Shown: piece after piece, positions 36,936 through 45,127 of the stretch | How the letters are laid out: each line of letters opens with the position of its first letter | Position numbering within the stretch: position 1 is the stretch's first letter | Assembly: GCA_014650015.1 (NCBI GenBank) | Contig: BMUD01000020.1 | Span: 62,001-126,000 of the forward strand | Reading direction: 5' to 3' | From: Streptomyces griseoloalbus | GTDB lineage: Bacteria; Actinomycetota; Actinomycetes; Streptomycetales; Streptomycetaceae | DNA: 64,000 nt | Program-made: the position numbers and the translations under genes | Notes under the pieces: generated by a model | What the model was told of the DNA's origin: nothing | The model's database searches: none | What the model saw: only the letters and a program-made list of their open reading frames with translations

Positions 36936-38213
36936 TCAGTTGCCGGAGACGGTGACCTTCTCGTCGTTCTTCAGCTGGTTGACCAGCTGCTTCACCTTCG
37001 GCATGTCCCACTGCAGATTGCCGCCGGTGCTGCCCGAGATCGGCATGTTCATGGACGTGCCCTCGCCGCCGCTGACGCCCTTCATCGCCCAGAACATCCC
37101 GGCCAGGTCGAACAGCCCCATGTCCTTGTCGACGACCAGGGAGTCCAGGCCCGCACCCATCGTCGGGTAGAGCGTGAAGGGGTTGAGGACCGTGCTCGGC
37201 GTGGCCACCTGGTTGGCGAGGGCGGAGAGGAACTTCTGCTGGTTCTTCGTACGGTCCAGGTCGGAGCCGGCCAGCGCGTACCGGGTGCGGACGAAGGCGA
37301 GGGCCTCCTCGCCGTTCAGGGTCTGCTTGCCCTTCTTCAGGTCGGCGCCGGACTTGGTGTCCTTGATGTCCTGCGGGATGTCCATCTCCACCCCGCCGAC
37401 CGCGTCCACGATGTTCGCGAAGCCGCCGAAGCCGATCTCGACGTAGTGGTCGATGTGCAGGCCGGTGTTGAACTCCACCGTCCGCACCAGCAGCGTGGGG
37501 CCGTCGACGGAGTACGCGGCGTTCAGCTTGTTCGCGCCCATGGCGGCCCTGGTCTTGCCGGACTCGGAGCCCTTGAACTCCGGGATCGTGACGTTGGAGT
37601 CACGGGGGAGGGAAATCAGGGTCGGCCCGTTGTCGCCGGTGTGCAGGATCATCATCGAGTCCGTGCGCTTGCCCTCGGCGGACCCGGTGTGCAGCTTCTT
37701 CTTGTCCTCGTCGGTCATGCCCTCACGGCTGTCGGAGCCGACGATGAGGTAGTTGGTGCCCTCGCCCTTCTCGGGCCGGTCGATGACCGTGGAGAGGTCG
37801 ACGTCGCGGTTGAGCTTGGAGTCGGCCCAGAAGTAGGTGCCGACGGTCGTCACGACCAGCACGGTCACGACGGTGATCGCCGTCAACTTGATGCGGCGGC
37901 GCCAGTCCGGCGCGGGACGCGGGCCGTGACCGGGCCCACCGCCCTGCCCACCGGGTCCGCCGCCGCCGGGCGTGCCGTAGACCTGGCCGGTGTTGTAGCC
38001 GCTGTCGTAACCGTCGGGGCCGCCGTGGCCCCGGCCGTCCACGTACGACGGCTGTTGCGGGACACCGCCGTAAGCGCCCTGCCCGGGAGGGGCCGCCTGG
38101 CCACGGCGGACCTGCCGCATGACGCGGGCACCCTCGGGCTGCGCGCTCGCGCTGCCGCGTCCGTAGCGTCCGCCGCGGTTGTCGTCGGACCTTGCCTCGG
38201 GCCAATCAGTCAT
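36936..38213 (-). CDS. LCP family protein 2 (no LytR_C domain)
   Basis: 425 residues from ATG at 38213. Cytoplasmic tail of about 107 residues rich in Gly, Pro, Gln and Tyr; membrane segment about 108-130; LCP domain with TNYLIVGSDSREGM, RTDSMMILHTG, LISLPRDSNVTIPEF, LNAAYSVDGP, VDAVGGVEMDIP, LNGEEALAFVRTRYAL and LDRTKNQQKFL. Ends soon after the LCP domain at NLQWDMPKVKQLVNQLKNDEKVTVSGN, so there is no LytR_C. Divergent from the thioesterase gene. Confidence 0.92.
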   Translation of the reverse strand: MTDWPEARSDDNRGGRYGRGSASAQPEGARVMRQVRRGQAAPPGQGAYGGVPQQPSYVDGRGHGGPDGYDSGYNTGQVYGTPGGGGPGGQGGGPGHGPRPAPDWRRRIKLTAITVVTVLVVTTVGTYFWADSKLNRDVDLSTVIDRPEKGEGTNYLIVGSDSREGMTDEDKKKLHTGSAEGKRTDSMMILHTGDNGPTLISLPRDSNVTIPEFKGSESGKTRAAMGANKLNAAYSVDGPTLLVRTVEFNTGLHIDHYVEIGFGGFANIVDAVGGVEMDIPQDIKDTKSGADLKKGKQTLNGEEALAFVRTRYALAGSDLDRTKNQQKFLSALANQVATPSTVLNPFTLYPTMGAGLDSLVVDKDMGLFDLAGMFWAMKGVSGGEGTSMNMPISGSTGGNLQWDMPKVKQLVNQLKNDEKVTVSGN

Positions 38214-38332
38214 GGGAGACAGTGTGCAGGCCCGGGCTGTGTGTCATACAAGGGTCGTCGGAAAATCAGAGCGCCGCTGTTGCGAAGCTGACACAAATCA
38301 CACCTATGTCACCTCGGCATAAGGTGGAGGCC

Positions 38333-38890
38333 ATGACAGACCAGGCCCCAGCCGCACCGACGGAGAGTCCGGACATCCCGGGCAAGCCCACTTCGGCGTC
38401 CCGTACGACCCTCAGCCACATCATGACTCACGGCGACACCAACCTCCTGGGCACGGTGCACGGCGGAGTGATCATGAAACTGGTGGACGACGCGGCGGGA
38501 GCCGTCGCCGGCCGGCACTCCGGGGGGCCGGCCGTCACCGCCTCCATGGACGAGATGGCTTTCCTCGAGCCGGTCCGCGTCGGTGACCTGGTCCATGTGA
38601 AGGCCCAGGTCAACTGGACCGGGCGGACCTCCATGGAGGTCGGGGTGCGGGTGCTGGCCGAGCGCTGGAACGAGTCCACGCCGCCCACCCAGGTCGGCTC
38701 GGCGTATCTCGTGTTCGCGGCCGTCGACGCCGACGGCAAGCCGCGCCGGGTACCGCCGGTGATACCGGAGACCGAGCGGGACGAGCGCCGTTACCAGGAG
38801 GCCCAGATCCGCCGCAGCCATCGGCTGGCCCGCCGCCGGGCGATCATGGAACTGCGGGAGAAGCGGGCGGCGGAGGGCTTCGAGGACTGA
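38333..38890 (+). CDS. Acyl-CoA thioesterase, hotdog fold
   Basis: 185 residues from ATG at 38333 behind GGTGGAGG. YciA/BACH-type hotdog domain: SRTTLSHIMTHGDTNLLGTVHGGVIMKLVDDAAGAVAGRHSGG with the HGG/D active-site region, TASMDEMAFLEPVRVGDLVHVKAQVNWTGRTSMEVGVRV, and GSAYLVFAAVD. It hydrolyses acyl-CoA to free acid and CoA. The C-terminal 50 residues form a charged helix (RDERRYQEAQIRRSHRLARRR). It sits between LCP genes, but a direct link to wall synthesis is not evident. Confidence 0.9.
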   Translation: MTDQAPAAPTESPDIPGKPTSASRTTLSHIMTHGDTNLLGTVHGGVIMKLVDDAAGAVAGRHSGGPAVTASMDEMAFLEPVRVGDLVHVKAQVNWTGRTSMEVGVRVLAERWNESTPPTQVGSAYLVFAAVDADGKPRRVPPVIPETERDERRYQEAQIRRSHRLARRRAIMELREKRAAEGFED

Positions 38891-38914
38891 CCGGTCCGTA
38901 GGGGGCGCGGACAG

Positions 38915-38983
38915 CCGACCGGGCCCCGGGTTCGGGGAGGACCGACCGGGCCCCGGGATGCGGACCGCTGACCGGCCCCCGGC
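38915..38983. repeat. 27-bp imperfect tandem repeat, about three copies
   Basis: CCGACCGGGCCCCGGG occurs at 38915 and 38942 and in altered form (CTGACCGGCCCCCGG) near 38968. It fills the space between the thioesterase stop and the LCP protein 3 stop and may also fold as a terminator. Confidence 0.65.
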
Positions 38984-40459
38984 TCAGGAGCAGCTCACCT
39001 CGTCGCCCCGCACCACCCCGAACTCGTCCTGCCCGGGGTCCTGGGCCCGCACCGTGCGGACCTTCTCGAAGTCGGCGCCCGCGATCACCTTCAGCGTGGC
39101 GCCCTGGCCCTCCACCGCGCGCAGCTCGCTGCCCGGCAGGGCCGCCGCGAGGGATGTCGCGGAACGGCGGTAGCTCGGGTCGTAGACGACGATCGTGCGC
39201 TTCACGCTCCGGTCGGCCGCGTTGGCCGGGGCGTGGGTGGTGTCGAAGCCGGTCGCCGCCAGTGCCGCGTCCACGCGCCGGCCGAGGCCGGCCGTGTGGG
39301 TTCCGTTCTCCACCTGGACCCGGATCCGCCGGGGGTCGACCGGCACGCGCTGCGCCGCGTCGCGCGCGTGCCGCACGGTGAGCGGCTGGTCCCGGCGCAG
39401 CGCCTCGAAGACGTGCTCCGACTTCTCGGTGTCCCACTTCAGCGTCAGACCGACGCCCTCGACGACATGTCCCATCTCCGTGATCGGCACGGTCGTGAAC
39501 TCGGAGGAGGAGGGCGAGAAGTTCCGCATCGCCCGGCCGAGGTCCAGCAGTTCGTCGGTGCCGAAGCCCTGGTCGGCGCGGACCGAGCCGAGCACCGCCC
39601 GGGTCACGTCCCGGAACCTCATCGGGTTCAGCAGGATCCCGGAGGAGGTGGCCCGCTCCACCAGCGACGCCATGAAGTGCTGCTGGCGCTTCATCCGGCT
39701 GAGGTCGGAGGCGCTGTCGACATGCCGGGAACGGACGTACTGCAGGGCCTGGCCGCCGCGGAGGGTGTGCCGGCCCGCCGGCAGGTCGAGGCCCGTGTGG
39801 CTGTCCGTGATCCGCCGGTCGGTGCAGATCTCGACGCCGCCGACCACGTCCACGGTCTTCATGAAGCTGGTGAAGTCGACCTCCAGGTAGTGGTCGATCT
39901 TCACCCGGGTCATCTTCTCGACCGTGCGCACGGTCAGCTGCGGCCCGCCCTCCGCGTACGCCGCGTTGAGTTTGAGGGGGTGCCCCTCGTGCCGCTCGCC
40001 GCTCACGCGGTCGGTGTGCGGGGGCGTCTCGGCGTAGGAGTCGCGGGGCAGGCTGACCACGCTGGCGCGGTCCCGGTCCGCAGAGATGTGCACGATCATG
40101 ATCGTGTCGGTGCAGTGGCAGGGGGCCCCGCCGAGCCGGTACTTCTCCCGCTCCTCCCTGCCGATCCCGTCGCGGCCGTCGGTGCCGACGAGCAGGATGT
40201 TCATGCCGTGACCGGCCTCGGGGCGGTTCTTCATGTCGCGGAACGGGTCGACCCGGGCGATGTCCTCGTCGAGGCTGGTGATCACCGCGTGCCCGATCCC
40301 GGCGGAGGCGAGCACCACGACCGAGAGCGTGGTGACGGTGCGCATGGCCCAGCGCGGCTTCCGGCGCGCGGGCGCGGGCGGTCGCGGGCCCCGGCGGGGT
40401 GGCCGCGGAGGCTGCTGGGATGCGGTGCGGGGCCGGGGAGGCCGCGGCGGCGTGGACAA
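38984..40459 (-). CDS. LCP family protein 3, TTG start
   Basis: 491 residues. The best start is TTG at 40459, seven bases after GGAGG; longer frames lack a ribosome site. Cytoplasmic tail Pro/Arg-rich, membrane segment about 39-58, LCP domain with NILLVGTDGRDG, an unusual GGAPCHCTDTIMIVHIS with two Cys, SLPRDSYAETP, LNAAYAEGGP, VDVVGGVEICTD, GGQALQYVRSRHV and LSRMKRQQHFM. C-terminal LytR_C domain (RIRVQVENGTHTAGLGRRVDAAL...RTIVVYDPSYRRSATSLAAALPG). Divergent from the GT2 gene. Confidence 0.88.
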   Translation of the reverse strand: MSTPPRPPRPRTASQQPPRPPRRGPRPPAPARRKPRWAMRTVTTLSVVVLASAGIGHAVITSLDEDIARVDPFRDMKNRPEAGHGMNILLVGTDGRDGIGREEREKYRLGGAPCHCTDTIMIVHISADRDRASVVSLPRDSYAETPPHTDRVSGERHEGHPLKLNAAYAEGGPQLTVRTVEKMTRVKIDHYLEVDFTSFMKTVDVVGGVEICTDRRITDSHTGLDLPAGRHTLRGGQALQYVRSRHVDSASDLSRMKRQQHFMASLVERATSSGILLNPMRFRDVTRAVLGSVRADQGFGTDELLDLGRAMRNFSPSSSEFTTVPITEMGHVVEGVGLTLKWDTEKSEHVFEALRRDQPLTVRHARDAAQRVPVDPRRIRVQVENGTHTAGLGRRVDAALAATGFDTTHAPANAADRSVKRTIVVYDPSYRRSATSLAAALPGSELRAVEGQGATLKVIAGADFEKVRTVRAQDPGQDEFGVVRGDEVSCS

Positions 40460-40586
40460 GGGGACACCTCCGGACGACGGCCGTGCGTGCGATCGTGAGC
40501 ACCGTAGGCCGACAGGATCTGGCGCCCGGCGCAGCGCCCCCGGCGCGCGCACCGGTGTCCCCCGTTCGCGGTAACGTGAGCCCCCT

Positions 40587-41624
40587 ATGAACGCCAATCC
40601 CGACGTGCGGCTCCCCGCCGTTTCCGTGATCATGCCCGTGCTCAACGAGGAGCGGCATCTGCGTGGCGCCGTCCGCGCGATCCTCGCCCAGGAGTACGCC
40701 GGCGAGATGGAGGTCGTGATCGCCCTCGGTCCGTCCACGGACCGCACGGACGAGATCGCCGCCGAGCTCGTCGCCGAGGACCCGCGGGTGCACACCGTGC
40801 CCAACCCGACCGGCCGCACCCCGGCCGCCCTCAACGCGGCGATCAAGGCCTCGCGCCATCCCGTCGTCGTCCGCGTCGACGGGCACGGGATGCTCTCACC
40901 GAACTACATCGCCACCGCCGTGCGGCTCCTGGAGGAGACCGGCGCGCAGAACGTCGGCGGCATCATGCACGCCGAGGGCGAGAACGACTGGGAGCACGCG
41001 GTCGCCGCCGCGATGACGTCGAAGATAGGCGTGGGCAACGCCGCCTTCCACACAGGTGGCGAGGCCGCCCCCGCCGAGACCGTCTACCTCGGTGTCTTCC
41101 GGCGGGAGGCGCTGGAGCAGCAGGGCGGCTACAACGTGGAGTTCATCCGCGCCCAGGACTGGGAGCTGAACTTCCGCATCCGTGAGGCCGGCGGGCTGAT
41201 CTGGTTCTCGCCCGAGCTGAAGGTGTCGTACCGGCCCCGGCCGAGCGTGCGCGCGCTGGCCAAGCAGTACAAGGACTACGGCCGTTGGCGGCACGTGGTG
41301 GCCCGCTACCACGCCGGCTCCATCAACCTGCGCTATCTCGCCCCGCCGACCGCCGTGTGCGCGATCGCCGCCGGGATCGTGGTGGGCGCGGTGCTCACGC
41401 CGTGGGGCTTCGTGGTGCCCGGCGGTTACCTCGCGGCGATCGTGCTGGGGTCCGTACCGGCCGGCAAGGGGCTGTCGCTGAAGGCGCGGCTGCAGATCCC
41501 GGTGGCGCTCGCCACCATGCACATGTCGTGGGGCTGGGGCTTCCTGACCAGTCCGCGATCGCTGGCGCGGAAGGTCATCGCCTCCCGGCGCCCCGCCGTC
41601 CACGCGGACGCGCCCGCCGCCTGA
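40587..41624 (+). CDS. Family 2 glycosyltransferase with C-terminal membrane segments
   Basis: 345 residues from ATG at 40587. TAACGT at 40572-40577 may be the -10, giving a near-leaderless mRNA. GT-A fold: VSVIMPVLNEERHLRGAVRAIL, ALGPSTDRTDEIAAEL, LNAAIKASRHPVVVRVDGHGML, and RAQDWELNFRIREAGGLIWFSPELKVSYRPR. Two or three hydrophobic segments follow residue 250 (PTAVCAIAAGIVVGAVLTPWGFVVPGGYLAAIVLGSV). Such enzymes move a sugar to a lipid carrier at the inner membrane. It stands among LCP genes that would ligate the finished polymer. Confidence 0.9.
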   Translation: MNANPDVRLPAVSVIMPVLNEERHLRGAVRAILAQEYAGEMEVVIALGPSTDRTDEIAAELVAEDPRVHTVPNPTGRTPAALNAAIKASRHPVVVRVDGHGMLSPNYIATAVRLLEETGAQNVGGIMHAEGENDWEHAVAAAMTSKIGVGNAAFHTGGEAAPAETVYLGVFRREALEQQGGYNVEFIRAQDWELNFRIREAGGLIWFSPELKVSYRPRPSVRALAKQYKDYGRWRHVVARYHAGSINLRYLAPPTAVCAIAAGIVVGAVLTPWGFVVPGGYLAAIVLGSVPAGKGLSLKARLQIPVALATMHMSWGWGFLTSPRSLARKVIASRRPAVHADAPAA

Positions 41625-41637
41625 CGTTCCCGTCACG

Positions 41638-41667
41638 AGGGCCTCTCCCCGGCCGGGGAGAGGCCCT
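41638..41667. terminator. Bidirectional terminator hairpin
   Basis: Perfect 13-bp stem AGGGCCTCTCCCC (41638-41650) with GGGGAGAGGCCCT (41655-41667), between the convergent GT2 and LCP protein 4 genes. Confidence 0.87.
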
Positions 41668-41673
41668 TCGCGT

Positions 41674-43275
41674 TCACCAGGTGTAGTCGGGGTTGACGTG
41701 CATGCAGGCCTTGTCGTCGGCCCCGTTGAGGGCCTGTGCCGACTCGGGGGTGGTGTTGTCCTCCTCGGGCACCTTGTACTCCGTGCCCTCGCGCCAGTCG
41801 GCGCCCACCACGAGCGTGACACCGGACACCTCGGTGGACCGTTTCACCGAGTCCGCCGGGATGCCGAGGGCCCGGGCGACGCGCCGGGCGTCGCCCTCCA
41901 GGTCGGCGCTCGGGTAGCGCACCACCGTCCGCTTCTCGCTGAGGGCGCTGGTGGTGTCGGCGGTCGTTCCGGTGAAGCCCTTCTCCTTCAGCACCCCGGC
42001 GACCGTGCCGGTCCGGCCGGAGGCGGCCTGGAGGGTGTCGGTGCGGGTGCCGTTGAGGACCTGGACGGCGATCTCGGCGTCGTCGGCGGCCGGGTCGGAC
42101 GGCACCTTCTCCTCGGCCTTCGCGGGCTTCGCGTCCTTGCCGTCGAGGGCGATGTCGTCGCGCACCAGGCGGAACAGCTTCTCGGCGTCCTCGGTCGGCT
42201 CCACCCGGGCGCCCACGTACCGGTTGGGCATCGTGGTCATGGTGATGCGCTCCGGCTTCACCTTGCGCAGTTCGGAGCTCAGGTCGTAGAGCTTCTTCAC
42301 GGTGTCGAGCCCGGGGTCGACGGTGAGGGCCTCGGTGGCCTTCTCGGCCAGCCTGCGCAGCTTGTTGGGGCTGCTCAGGGTGGCGTTCGCGCGCAGCTCC
42401 CGGACCAGCGAGTTCATGTACATGTGCTGCGCCTCGGCGCGGGCGAGGTCGCTGCCGTCCTCGAAGCCGTAGCGCGTGCGCAGCCACTGCAGGGCCTGCT
42501 CGCCCTTGATCGGGTGGGTGCCCTTGGACAGTTTCAGCCCGGAGCCGTGGCCCTGGCCGTCGCGCGAGTGGATGTTCGCGTCGACGCACACCGGGACTCC
42601 GCCGACCGCGTCGGCCATGGACACCACGCCCGCGAAGTCGACCATGACGAAGTGGTCGATGTGGATGCCGGTGAGCTCCTGCCAGGTGGCCACGGTGCAG
42701 CCGGGACCGCCGTGCCCGAGGCTCTGGTTGGTCATCGTGCGCCCGTAGCTCGCCGGGTACACCGTCCCGTCGTCCGGGTCGGTGCACTTGGGGATCTCGA
42801 CCAGGGTGTCGCGCGGCATGCTGATCACGGACATGTTGGACCGGTCGGCGGACAGGTGCACCAGCATCTGCACGTCGGCGAGCGGGGTGGCGCCGAACGT
42901 CTCGCGGGCGCCGCCGAGTTGCTGGTTCTCCTCGGTGTCCCGCGCGTCGCTGCCGATGAGCAGGATGTTCAGCGGGGTCTGCCCGGCCGCGTTCGGCGTC
43001 GGCTCGGCGACCTTGGTGTCGCCCAGGTTCAGGGGGTCCTTCTTGATGTTGTCGTTCAGCTGCCGGTAGTAGAGGTAACCCGCCCCGGCCGCGCCGATTA
43101 TGAGCAGTGCGAGGACGGCCGCGGACCACTTGAGCAACCGGCGTGCGCGGCGCGGGCGGGGGCTGCTGTCGCCGTCGGACGGGCCCTCGTTCCGGTCGTC
43201 CGGCGGCGGGCCCTCGTCCGGGTCGTCCTCGCGCTCGTCGTCACGGAGCGTCTCCCGCGCGGCGTTCTGCGTCAC
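41674..43275 (-). CDS. LCP family protein 4
   Basis: 533 residues from GTG at 43275; GGGGAGG lies upstream. Acidic cytoplasmic tail (DDEREDDPDEGPPPDD), membrane segment about 48-68, then the LCP domain: NAAGQTPLNILLIGSDARDT, ADVQMLVHLSADRS, SMPRDTLVEIPKC, YPASYGRTMTNQSLGHGGPGCT, ADAVGGVPVCVD, KGEQALQWLRTRYGF. C-terminal LytR_C (EIAVQVLNGTRTDTLQAASGRTGTVAGVLKEKGF) and a final ADDKACMHVNPDYTW. Closest in the window to LCP protein 5 downstream of it on the map. Confidence 0.92.
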   Translation of the reverse strand: MTQNAARETLRDDEREDDPDEGPPPDDRNEGPSDGDSSPRPRRARRLLKWSAAVLALLIIGAAGAGYLYYRQLNDNIKKDPLNLGDTKVAEPTPNAAGQTPLNILLIGSDARDTEENQQLGGARETFGATPLADVQMLVHLSADRSNMSVISMPRDTLVEIPKCTDPDDGTVYPASYGRTMTNQSLGHGGPGCTVATWQELTGIHIDHFVMVDFAGVVSMADAVGGVPVCVDANIHSRDGQGHGSGLKLSKGTHPIKGEQALQWLRTRYGFEDGSDLARAEAQHMYMNSLVRELRANATLSSPNKLRRLAEKATEALTVDPGLDTVKKLYDLSSELRKVKPERITMTTMPNRYVGARVEPTEDAEKLFRLVRDDIALDGKDAKPAKAEEKVPSDPAADDAEIAVQVLNGTRTDTLQAASGRTGTVAGVLKEKGFTGTTADTTSALSEKRTVVRYPSADLEGDARRVARALGIPADSVKRSTEVSGVTLVVGADWREGTEYKVPEEDNTTPESAQALNGADDKACMHVNPDYTW

Positions 43276-43461
43276 TGCACCCGGCCTCCCCACCCCTGGC
43301 AACTCCTCGCCTCGTCACGCAGGCCCGTCCTGCGTCCTGTTAGACGCACGACGAGCCCGTCAGTTGCCCCGAGAATCACACCGACTTCAACAAGTTTCGT
43401 CCGCCGCGAAACCGTCTTCGCCGAACGGAACGGAACCGTCCTCCGGACCGGCCTGAGTCCG

Positions 43462-45048
43462 CTACCAGCGGTAGGGCCCGTACACGTCCATGCAGGGGCC
43501 CTTCTCGGACCCGTTGAGCGCGTCGGCGTCCTTCGGCAGGTCACCGGCCTCGGGCGGCGACTGCTTCGGATAGGCCGTGCCCTCCCGCCAGTCCGCGCCG
43601 ACCACCACCGTGACACCCCGGACGTCGGCGGACCGGCTGACCGAACCGGGCGGAATCCCCAGCGACTCGGCGACCCGCCGGGCGTCACCCCGCGACGCGG
43701 CGTCCGGATAGCGTACGACGGTCCGCTCCTCGGCGACGGCGCCGGAGGTGTCCGGCACGGCCCGCGTGAAGCCCCGCGCCACCAGCGACCGCGCGATCGC
43801 GCCCGCCCGGCCTCCGACCGGGCCGAGGGTCGCGGACCGGGTGGCGTTTCGCACCAGGACGCCGATCTCCCCGTCCGGTGCGGCCGGGTCCTCGCCGGCC
43901 GCCTTCCTCCCGCCCGTCTTCCCCCCGTCCCCCTTCTCGCGGCCCGCCGTGGCGCCCTTGTCGTCGAAGGGCACGTCGTCACGGAGCATGGTCCACACCC
44001 GCTCGGCGTCGGCACCGGCCGCGACCAGGTGGTTGCGGTTCCGCGGATCCTCGACCGTGGGCAGCGCCGTCATGGTGATGCGGTCCGGCGGCACCGTCTT
44101 CAGCTGCATCCCCAGGTCGTACAGCTTCTGCACCGAGCCGATCTCCTCCGAGACCTTCAGCGACCTGGTCGCCGCCTCCGCCAGGTCCGTCAGGCGGCCG
44201 GTGTCGGTGAAGACGTTCTGGTCCCGCAGGGTGCGGATCATCGAGTTCATGTACATGCGCTGCGCCCGGGTCCGCAGGACGTCACTGCCCCAGGCGTGCC
44301 GGGTGCGCAGCCACTGCAGCGCCTGCTCGCCCCCGACCTTCCGGGACCCGGCCTTCATCCTCAGGCCCGAGCCGCCGGGCACGCCGGGCAGCGGACGGTC
44401 CCAGACGTTCTGGTTGACGCAGACCTCGACACCGCCGACGGCGTCGGCCATGGTCACCACGCCGGCGAAGTCGATCGTCATCCAGTGGTCGACGTAGACG
44501 CCGGTGAGGTTCTGCCAGGTGGCCAGCGTGCAGCCGGCGCCGCCGCGGGCCAGCGAGGTGTTGATGGTGCCGTTGGTCGCCGGGTGGGTCTCCCCGGTCT
44601 TCGGGTCGGTGCACTCGGGGATGTCGACCCGGGTGTCGCGCGGAACGCTCACCACGGCCGCGCTCTCGCGGTCGGCAGCGAGGTGGATCAGCATCTGCAC
44701 ATCGCCCAGCGGCGGATTGCCGCGGGTGTCCCGGCCGCCGCCGAGCTCGACGTTCTCCTCGGAGGCACGGCTGTCCGAGCCGATCAGCAGGATGTTCACG
44801 GGCGTCTGCCCGGCCGCGTTCGGCCCGGCCCTGTGCGCCTTGGAGTCACCGCTGCTGCGCTCGCCCTTGTCGATGTTGCCGTTCAGGTGCTCGTAGTAGA
44901 GGTAACCGGCGCCGGCCGTGCCGAGTATCAGGACGGACAGGGTCGTCGCCGACCAGCGCAGCGCGCGCCGCGCCCGCCGCGGTCCGACGGGCCGGCGCGG
45001 GGCGGTCCCGGGCCGTGTCTCCTGCGTGCGCACACCGCTCCGCGTCAT
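43462..45048 (-). CDS. LCP family protein 5
   Basis: 528 residues from ATG at 45048, with GGGGAAG upstream; a GTG at 45066 is the alternative. Short basic tail, membrane segment about 31-52, LCP domain with NAAGQTPVNILLIGSDSRAS, GDVQMLIHLAADRES, SVPRDTRVDIPEC, NTSLARGGAGCT, ADAVGGVEVCVN, GGEQALQWLRTRHAWG. LytR_C: EIGVLVRNATRSATLGPVGGRAGAIARSLVARGF, ending KGPCMDVYGPYRW. A paralog pair with LCP protein 4, sharing the same order, the same loop lengths and the C-terminal ALNG..(K)xCM motif. Confidence 0.92.
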   Translation of the reverse strand: MTRSGVRTQETRPGTAPRRPVGPRRARRALRWSATTLSVLILGTAGAGYLYYEHLNGNIDKGERSSGDSKAHRAGPNAAGQTPVNILLIGSDSRASEENVELGGGRDTRGNPPLGDVQMLIHLAADRESAAVVSVPRDTRVDIPECTDPKTGETHPATNGTINTSLARGGAGCTLATWQNLTGVYVDHWMTIDFAGVVTMADAVGGVEVCVNQNVWDRPLPGVPGGSGLRMKAGSRKVGGEQALQWLRTRHAWGSDVLRTRAQRMYMNSMIRTLRDQNVFTDTGRLTDLAEAATRSLKVSEEIGSVQKLYDLGMQLKTVPPDRITMTALPTVEDPRNRNHLVAAGADAERVWTMLRDDVPFDDKGATAGREKGDGGKTGGRKAAGEDPAAPDGEIGVLVRNATRSATLGPVGGRAGAIARSLVARGFTRAVPDTSGAVAEERTVVRYPDAASRGDARRVAESLGIPPGSVSRSADVRGVTVVVGADWREGTAYPKQSPPEAGDLPKDADALNGSEKGPCMDVYGPYRW

Positions 45049-45081
45049 CGTCGCGTCTTCCCCCACCCCTCGTACCGCGGA

Positions 45082-45123
45082 ACGGGCCTGTCCCGCGCCC
45101 CGTGGGACGCGGGACAGGCCCGT
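45082..45123 (-). terminator. Terminator hairpin between LCP genes 6 and 5
   Basis: Perfect 16-bp stem ACGGGCCTGTCCCGCG (45082-45097) with CGCGGGACAGGCCCGT (45108-45123); loop CCCCGTGGGA. It follows the LCP protein 6 stop by a few bases and precedes LCP gene 5, so the two are transcribed separately. Confidence 0.88.
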
Positions 45124-45127
45124 CAGG